Assembly: GCF_963583255.1 (NCBI RefSeq)
Contig: NC_084809.1
Location: 6,557,501-6,621,500 of the forward strand
Direction: 5' to 3'
DNA from: Pyrus communis
Lineage: Eukaryota; Streptophyta; Magnoliopsida; Rosales; Rosaceae
DNA length: 64,000 nucleotides
Shown piece by piece: positions 56,733 to 64,000 of the stretch. Below the pieces are notes generated by a model. It did not search any database. It was given only the letters and a program-made list of their open reading frames with translations, and was not told where the DNA came from. Each line of letters opens with the position of its first letter. The first letter of the stretch is position 1. The translations under genes and the position numbers were made by a program.

Positions 56733-56840
56733 TTGAGGTTCCACCATAAAACCAATCGGTAATATAAGGAGTAGCCTAACTACTTATAAACTCATGCAAG
56801 GTCCCTCGTCCCATCAAGGTGTGACTCATTCTCAACATAT
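56733..56840 (+). repeat. Unsplit copy of the dispersed repeat
   Basis: GAGGTTCCACCATAAAACCAA...CTCATGCAAGGTCCCTCGTCCC...CTCATTCTCAACA; the same sequence as the split copy to its left, in the same orientation. The two could be ends of one old element, since the spacer also has CTGATACCATG. Confidence 0.5.
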
Positions 56841-57060
56841 ATAGCCTAGTTTTCAGTTGTAATATTCAGATTTCAATTTATTCAATACAAATTTGAGACT
56901 TTTATAGATAAGGTGGATTTTAGGTTCTTGTGTTTTTAGTTTTACAACCTGGTCTGACCGTTCTCATATTTTCCGCTACGTTAAATTGTACTCGGAAGCT
57001 TCAGATCGTGAGCATTTTTTCTCTTCGTTTCAAAATCTTCGAAAACAAAAAACGAGTTTA

Positions 57061-57763
57061 ATGGAGTCGAACCAATCGGAACCTGACCTACTGTGCAATC
57101 TTGAAAGCTCTCAGAGAACCATGTACCCATATGTAACTGGTACATCTATTCTGGCTCTCGAGGATAAAGATGGAATTTACCCCGCGATACAAGAGTGTCG
57201 AACGAATGAAACTTATTGGAAAACATTCTCTTATTGGTGCAAGTGGAGAAGTAGGTAACTTTCAGGAGCTAATACGTTATCTGGATGATCTCGTCTTGTA
57301 CGACAACATGTGGGATGATGGGACCTCTTTGGGACCCAAAGAGGTCCACAGCTATTTGAACCGTGTGATGTACACTAGGCGTAACAAGTTCAATCCATTG
57401 TGGAACTCTCTTGTTCTTGGTGGAGTTAAAAACGGACAGAAGTACCTTGGCCTGGTTAGCGTGATTGGTGTAAATTTTGAGGACAATCATGTAGCTACAG
57501 GATTTGGAAATCACCTTGCACGGCCTATTCTTCGTGATGAGTGGAATGAGAACTTGACTTTCGAAGAGGGTGTAAAGCTGCTAGAGAAATGCATGCGTGT
57601 TCTTCTCTATCGAGATCAATCTGCTATCAACAACCTTCAGATTGCAAAAATCACTGAAGAAGGTGTAACAATCTCTCAGCCCTACTCCTTGAAGACATTT
57701 TGGGGTTTCTCTGCTTTTGAAAATCCGACATTGGGTGTTGAAGGATCATATGGTAGTTGGTAG
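57061..57763 (+). pseudogene. Intronless proteasome subunit beta type-4 (PBG1) pseudogene
   Basis: The 20S proteasome beta-4 subunit is a non-catalytic ring member. The N-terminal part from 57061 (SSQRTMYPYVTGTSILALEDKDG) is in one frame; after a deletion of about 15-20 codons the rest continues in another frame from about 57172 (RYKSVERMKLIGKHSLIGASGE ... NNMWDDG-like, RRNKFNPLWNSLVLGGVKNGQ, VATGFGNHLARPILRDEW, LLEKCMRVLLYRDQSAINNLQIAKITEEGVTISQPY) to TAG. No introns interrupt about 700 bp, and the frame break lies in the segment that should hold GGSYGS. This looks like a processed pseudogene; no poly(A) tail is recognisable now. Confidence 0.85.
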
Positions 57764-58925
57764 AGGCGGTCCAGAGACACGGTAAACAAGGCATGCGCTT
57801 TGGGCATCATTTTAAATTAAGCTTATATTTTTATCATTCATTGTACTCTTGATTCGAAAGAAGGAAAAATAAGTTTCTTATTCTTATAAATCTAATCTAA
57901 TGCATCTCAAATTCATATTCTTTTGAAAAATTTATATTGCTGCATTTTAGCAATGATACCCGTTGTTTGCTTTATTTTGGTGTTGTAGCATTATTGTAGT
58001 GATATTTAAACGAATGCCTGTTTTATTTATTTATTTATTTTTATTTTGAATTATTTGGGAAAAAGAAAAGTAGAAAACTAAAGAATTTTCATGGAGTTTT
58101 TCGCATTCTTTAATCACGTGCGTTAGCAAATTCTACTTAAAGTAGCTCTTGGATCAACAGTATAAATAGCATTCCACCTTGTGCAAATTAGGATAAAAAT
58201 TTTAGATCTCGTCAAATGGGTTTTCAAATATAAATTTTATTTTCAAGATTCAAATATAGATTTTAAGGATAATACTTATATCTCCATGCTGGGGTATACA
58301 TATTTCTCTATTTGCAAATAATAACATATCTCAACCAAATAAAATTAACAATGAAATTGTTCAAATTACTAATCTTCATTTGAATACCAATCCTACAAAA
58401 AATTCAATCAAATTTTGGAGATCATTTAATCACTATCAAATAAATAGATCGTTCGTAATAATATATTACGTTACCTACACTGTTAATTTGTTCTATACAT
58501 TTCAATTACTAAATGATTTTTAATTCAAATGATTTTTTTGCGGGGGCAATCTTCAAATAAAAATTAAAAATTGAACAAGTACAATTATAAAATTTGTACT
58601 ATCACGATACGTTAGTTGCATACGAGAATAAGCACGTCTCTCCAAGGGAGAATGCAAATATATCCTTAGTTTAATATAACGAATCGGTGCGTCTACGTTT
58701 GCGAGTGTGTGTATGTGTCCACATTCACATGCATGCTGAGCTCAACCTACACAGATGTCTTGCTTGAACTGAGATATGAACCGTCACTCGTAAACATGCA
58801 TATTGTCTGGTGTCATCTACTAAACCGCCTTATATTGTCGTTCAGTAGTACCTCGCACTATAAACTGTGGTGATCGCCAAAGCTTAGAGCATTCCCATAT
58901 TTCTTTGTAAGAATTTTGATCACGT
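57764..58925. other. Intergenic, AT-rich
   Basis: No gene seen. It includes a (TTTA)n run at about 58021-58045 and, near the right end, the displaced upstream region of the GRP gene at 60011. Confidence 0.4.
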
Positions 58926-58933
58926 AGCATAAG

Positions 58934-59989
58934 TAGGGATGGGTAACGTTTATGACAGGCGGATAACCGTGGTTATTTATTCATAACCGTTTATGTTCAT
59001 ACCTGCATAACCATTTACCCATTAGGTAATTGTATAAACGGTTATACTCATAACCATAACTGTTTATAAACGGTTAACCATACGTGTACCCATTTAACCA
59101 TAACCGTTTACCCATTTAACCATAACCATTTACCCATTTTCCCCTTTTTTCATCCGTCTACATGTTTTTTTTCTTTTTTTAACAACTTGAAAATTACAAA
59201 AGAAAAATTTGTCATAATTTTTGTTTTCTGACAATTAAACACCGTTATAGGTACATTTTAGTGTACATTTCCCTATTTTAAACATTTAAGTCCTCATACA
59301 ATTCCAATAATTGAAATAATAGATTACAAACGATATTTTTCTGCTACACCCAAGCAAGTCTTTAATTTCAAAACCGATCCCAAACCAAAATTTCGGGAAT
59401 TCCAAATTTCAAGAATCCCAAAATAGTTTCGGAATTTTGAGACAAATCCAGAATCTCGAAATTGTTTATTGTAACTCAACCATCGATCCATTCTACAGAA
59501 GTGTACGTGGATACCACCATACTAGTAAAATGACAAAGACATTCATCATTCGATATTGCAGAAAGCATTTTTTTCAGTACATTACCAGGTAATATACCAG
59601 ACAACACAAAGCATCAAACTTCTTCCAGCCTTAGAAACATATAAACACGGGAAAAAAAACTATCAGATACGAATTCAACCACAGAACTTCGATGTTAAAT
59701 TAAATGGGTATAACCAATCCAATGGCCTATATATATATATATATATATTTTTTTTTTTTTTAATTTTACATATATTAAATTAAATGGGTAAATGGATATC
59801 TGTTATAACCGATGGATACCCGTTATAACCATGGGTAATACCCATAACTGCCCATTTAAATTTCACAGATAAACGGTTATACCCATAACCGTTTGTTCAT
59901 CTAAACAGTTATCCATAACCGTAATCGTGAACTTTAAATGAGCGGGTAACTACGGTTACCCAAACCCATGAGTATTTTGCCCATCCCTA
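58934..59989. mobile_element. hAT-like non-autonomous element upstream of GRP
   Basis: Ends TAGGGATGGGTAAC and (reverse complement of right end) TAGGGATGGGCAAA; flanks AGCATAAG (58926-58933) and AACATAAG (59990-59997) are an 8-bp target duplication with one mismatch. Length 1056 bp. Subterminal regions on both sides are packed with CATAACCGTTTA/TAAACGGTTATG words in both orientations. No transposase. Confidence 0.88.
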
Positions 59990-60010
59990 AACATAAGATT
60001 TTGAGAAATC

Positions 60011-60511
60011 ATGAAATATTTCAAGTCTTTGATTTTGCTAGGCCTTCTACTTGGCACCCTGGTTCTCGTCTCTTCCACTACGGCAATTGAGACATCCAAA
60101 TATGAGAAAAAAGGTTAGTTAATTATACAGTGTGGCGACTCTATATAAAAATATACAAGATACGTATCATTTACTGAGCGTATTGACATTGATTTATGAA
60201 TAGTATATAGTATATACACACACATATTTAACATTGATTATCTGGTTAAGTGCACATTTTCTCATATTATGGAAATCTTAGACTGACTTAGCTTAATTAA
60301 TTTAGTATATAACACAACAACAGAGCCAAAAGCGGTAGAAGATAGCACTGAAACAAAGCCTGATGGATATGGATATGGAGGTGGAGGTGGCAGCTATGGT
60401 GGTTGGGGAGGCGAAGGAAGTGGTCATCATGGAGGCGGAGGCTGGGGAGGAGGTGGTCACCATGGAGACAGAGGCTGGGGAGGAGGTGGTCATCATGGTG
60501 GTGGCGGCTAG
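60011..60511 (+). CDS. Glycine-rich secreted protein, probably C-terminally truncated
   Basis: Exon 1 60011-60113 and exon 2 60324-60511 join in phase (G/AG) to 96 residues. Signal peptide at residues 1 to about 26 (SLILLGLLLGTLVLVSS), a short acidic spacer (EPKAVEDSTETKPD), then glycine-rich units with aromatic residues and histidines (GGGSYGGWGG, GHHGGGGWGG repeated). It ends at TAG, but the same frame keeps coding Gly-rich sequence to a TGA at 60563 and then to TAA at 60599. Both internal stops sit where the repeat pattern expects tryptophan (TGG). It is a cell-wall type GRP in a broad sense and lacks the Cys-rich tail of the gene at 51902. A transposon lies 21 bp before the ATG. Confidence 0.75.
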
Positions 60512-60601
60512 GGAGGAGGCAGTAAAGGTGGTGGTGGTGGTTGGGGGAGAGGTGGCGGTGGTTGAGGAAAAGGCGGTGGAGGCGATGGTGGAGGAAACTA
60601 A
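60512..60601 (+). pseudogene. Untranslated Gly-rich tail of the GRP gene
   Basis: Same frame as the CDS: glycine-rich codons with Trp and Lys, interrupted by TGA at 60563 and closed by TAA at 60599. Likely the former C terminus. Confidence 0.65.
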
Positions 60602-60870
60602 AGTTAGATGCCTTCATTAGTCTCTAAAGGATCAACTTTATGAGCGTTGGAGAACAATTTAGAAACAAAAATAACATAAATACAGAACTTGAAATACTTA
60701 TATTTTATTACTAAAAAATACTTGCAATACAAAATAAAATTACACAATAAATATATAAATTAAAATGGTACTGACTTGAATGAATCAAAGGTAGAGGCTA
60801 GCACAAAAGCTATGTTATTCGAATAGTATTTCCATCCCACCCTTGTGGTTCTACAACGTTTGCTTGACTA
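60602..60870. other. GRP 3' flank
   Basis: AT-rich; no gene. Confidence 0.4.
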
Positions 60871-61440
60871 GGATACAACTACTTAATTCTACAACCTGCA
60901 TTGGATTATAGAATTCTAGCGAATTGTTTTGTGTGTTTACTCTATGGGAATTTTGTACGGAAAAAAAAGAAGAAGAAAAGATGATTAATTAATATTAATT
61001 ATATTAGGCTATATTATACAAACCTAATCCCACAACCATAAGGTTCAAGCCTTTAATCCATTTCCAAATGGTCCAAATCCTAACTACTAGTATAAATGAC
61101 TAGACCTATATAAGGGCTATTGACAATTCAATGTTTCCCGATGTGGGACAATAGGATACAACTACTTAATTCTACAACCCGCACTGAATTATAGAATTCT
61201 AGCGAATTGTTTTGTGTGTTTACTCTCTGGGAATTTTGTACGGAAAAAAAAGAAGAAGAAAAAATGATTAATTAATATTAATTATATTAGGCTATATTAT
61301 ACAAACCTAATCCCACACAACCATAAGGTTCAAGCCTTTAATTCATTTCCAAATGGTCCAAATCCTAACCACTAGTATAAATGACTAGACCTATATAAAG
61401 GCCATTGACAATTCAATATTTCCCGATGTGGGACAATAGG
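60871..61440. repeat. 283-bp tandem duplication
   Basis: Unit 1 at 60871-61153 and unit 2 at 61154-61440, both starting GGATACAACTACTTAATTCT and ending TCCCGATGTGGGACAATA. They differ at only a handful of positions and small indels. The unit end (GGTTCAAGCC...TATATAAGGGC...CGATGTGGGACAATAGG) looks like an LTR or TRIM end, so the unit may itself be part of a dispersed repeat. Confidence 0.9.
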
Positions 61441-64000
61441 AGTCTCAAAACTCCTACAATGAGAACTATGTGTATGCAGTATGCACATATATAAATAGAA
61501 CTCCGTCCGTGCTAGGAGATATGAATAAGCTCCATGAATGCATATGTACGCATGGAATCATGTACGTATTTAATGTTCCAATCACGAGCATGAGTACATG
61601 AGTGATGAGTGCAGGCAATTAGCTCATTCAAGTGTTAATATATGTGTAGTACGTAGTACCTGCACTCTGTACTCATGATCCGACGTGTATGAAGCATTAT
61701 ACATTGTACTCTATGTCCTTGCTTTTGGGATAAAAGTCCTTCAATTTTAAGGTACGTACTTTAGATTTAACTGTTAAAAGTACTCTATCAACAATGAACC
61801 ACTCAAGGATTACAAAATTATTACTTGGACACTACAAATGTACTTCAAAGATAATAATATTAAGCAAAAGATTTTTAAAATAACACCTAAAATGTGTCTT
61901 TTGAAAGTTTCTCTTAAATTTATCGGACTGCAAGAAAGTTGTTTAGAGCATTTTCACCAAAGTAATTAGCCTAATTTTCAAGTTTTCAAGTTTTTCATCC
62001 AAACATAGCATAAGAATTATAAAGAGAAAATTCATAATAACATGTACAACCTCTCCTTTACTCTGTTATGTGTGATGTGTGGTACTGTTGTTGATGTTAT
62101 AATCCAATAGTAATTTAGTATCTCATTCAACTATCAGTATCTCAAATATTTTTTTGGTTTATTGACGTAGTGCATTCGTCTATTTGTTTGATCATTGTTG
62201 TATATCTAGATATTTTTTAGTGAATGTATACTATGGCCTTTTAATTGACAGCCTAGATTATTTGATCATAAAATTTATGTCGGCTTTGGTTAGGAATTTT
62301 TTCTCTTTGGAAAAGAAGTAGCAAGAGTGTCTGCGTGGTACTGCAGGTTTTGAAACTATATAAAACATGTAGAAAGTTTTAAAATATAAATGATAAGCCA
62401 TAGTGCTTATATAAATCTATTTACAACCCTATCTAAAATAAGAAACAATGAGTAGTTGAACTTCTTTAATCTAATGGGTTTGTTTCTTCACTTTGTTCTT
62501 CCTTTCTTTTGATATGTAGGTGTTTTCATTTATCTGTTAGAATTTGAAAAAATAGAAGTTAATGTGAACAAATAACAGTTGGATTTGTTAAATGATCCTT
62601 TTGCTAAAGATCAGAACAATAAAAGGACTTACAGAAAGTTAATAAAATGACTTACGCAATTGAAAATTGTTGGCACACTAGGTCCTGCATAGATGAAAAC
62701 ATTAGGCATTATTAACCAAACATGTAAAGTTTATGTCAAAATTTATATTATGTGTGTTTTGAACTATGTATGATAACGATGAGATAACAAAACGTACGCA
62801 TGGTTTAGCTATGGCCTTAAACCTTAAATACTGTATGAATCCAAGTTTTACAAATTATTCGTAATCAAACCAATCAATTGAATTATGCTTAAACAAATTT
62901 GGTCCAAGTTGTTTAAAAACTGAAATATAAACCCTCATTTTGCGGAATTGTTGACTTAGAAAAACGAATGCATAAGTGGACAGACGGCATTCTAGAGAAA
63001 ATTTTCTCAATCTTGATATTCAACACACAAAAGTCAAATCTAAAGTATTTAGCATACTTAAAATGGCTTCCGAAATTGATTTGTTCAATGAGATAATGAG
63101 CGAAAGACATAAAAATCAGATTGTACTAAACTTTTTTGTGCATTTATTGATCCATTGTTCAAAAGATTTGCAGAGAAGAGAGATCTTTACGTAACTTTTC
63201 AGAAATGATGGTGAAGCAGCAGCTGTCGCGGTCTTAGTTATAATTTGACGGTAGAAACTCTTCAATGATGGTCCATATGCGGAACAAAGACTTAATATTA
63301 ATAAGCATTTGACCAAAGAGTGATCCAATTCAAGTTCAAGGGATTAAATCTGCAACCAAAAACAATAACAAAGCAACCCATAAAGTTATGTAACTAATCC
63401 TATGTATTTGAAACTATGTAACAATTTTTAACTTGAGTTTCAAAAATATAGAATCCAATCAAATTAAAATCCTAGTATGAAATTAAGAATCCCAATTAAA
63501 CAAAAACTGACCTAATTAATTGGATATCCTGGCGAGTACTGCTCAAATGTTTCATTACAGAAAAGTGGTAGTTGAAATACCTCATATTTAAGAACTGAAT
63601 TGAGGAGCTGGTTTACGTTGTGAAAGTGAAACGAAACGTAACTTCTCCATTTCGAGATCAGCAGATCAGAGTTTGGAGTTGTCTGATTCTTTCTGTCTCA
63701 ATCAACCAAGTTCTCCATTTCAAACTATTCATCAATTATGAATCAAAAAACTAAAACTCTTTTAATTTCCGGTGTGTATTCAATGATTTGCTTCCTGTAA
63801 AAATAGGAAATATGAAATAATTATATGGAGATGGAATCATATATAGAGCTAGAAGAGGAAGTAAAGAAGATATGTAAAAGCAAATTAAGAGATCATCCTA
63901 TTACAAAAGCTACAATAGTAAATTAAGAGAGTATCATATTTGGAAACAGAGATACGTATAAAGCCACAAAAAAAAAAAAAAATTATAATTACCGACAAAA
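61441..64000. other. Intergenic, AT-rich, no gene recognised
   Basis: About 2.5 kb at high AT content. Open frames at 62976-63194 and 63116-63328 have no recognisable domain and typical non-coding composition. A poly(A) run at about 63968-63980 is near the right edge. Confidence 0.4.

Noticed and set aside
60297..60617. Minus-strand His/Leu/Ser-rich ORFs
   Set aside because: Mirror of the Gly-rich exon on the other strand; such composition is automatic for GGN repeats.
1..64000. CRISPR arrays, operons, prokaryotic promoters, tRNA or rRNA genes
   Set aside because: None found; the window is clearly plant nuclear DNA and the only tRNA-like blocks look like SINE parts.

Overview
This is a nuclear, gene-moderate, transposon-rich piece of a dicot plant genome. 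Spliced genes with GT-AG introns, plant-only families (APO, IQD, F-box/LRR, class II glycine-rich protein) and the repeat types fit a Rosaceae tree such as apple or pear. The family-level guess is inference; 'flowering plant' is secure.

Layout. 1-1.6 kb: 5' part of chloroplast tRNase Z (minus), running off the left edge. 2.4-3.0 kb: F-box pseudogene. 3.3-6.3 kb: BPI/LBP-family secreted protein (minus, six exons). 7.5-9.8 kb: decayed DUF1664 gene (plus) with an RTE LINE in one intron. 11.1-12.7 kb: F-box/LRR gene (minus). 14.2-15.5 kb: APO4-like RNA-binding protein (plus). 17.0-17.4 kb: truncated copy of the F-box gene 5' end. 17.6-18.9 kb: translation factor eIF1A (plus). 19.5-21.4 kb: IQ-domain calmodulin-binding protein (minus). 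24.9-29.9 kb: complete TAF6 (TFIID subunit, plus). 30.2-30.6 kb: EF-hand protein (minus). 33.2 kb: truncated GRP gene.

The main event is a tandem duplication. About 7.1 kb (26343-33452, from a TAF6 intron through the EF-hand gene to the GRP intron) is repeated from 33453 to about 52150. The junction joins the GRP intron to the TAF6 intron, so the left unit keeps an intact TAF6 and only GRP exon 1, while the right unit has a 5'-less TAF6 pseudogene and the only complete GRP gene. The right unit was enlarged by a recent Ty1-copia element (33536-38477, 5-bp target duplication) and a Ty3-gypsy element without a 3' LTR (40789 to about 48651) that carries an antisense coiled-coil ORF. Since each unit is the empty site of the other, several small DNA transposons can be dated relative to the duplication.

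52.5-64 kb is poorer in genes: a 1.9-kb long-inverted-repeat element, a Harbinger-like element with a SANT-type ORF, an intronless proteasome beta-4 pseudogene, a 1.06-kb hAT-like element 21 bp in front of a second GRP gene, and a 283-bp tandem duplication. Gene order recalls two Arabidopsis blocks (At1g04950-At1g04970: TAF6, DUF1664, BPI/LBP; At5g35670-At5g35680: IQD33, eIF1A); this is from memory and not checked by alignment.

The genes do not form one pathway. They are housekeeping functions (tRNA processing, transcription and translation initiation, organelle RNA) mixed with secreted and signalling proteins. Exon borders were read by eye from splice sites and reading-frame continuity.
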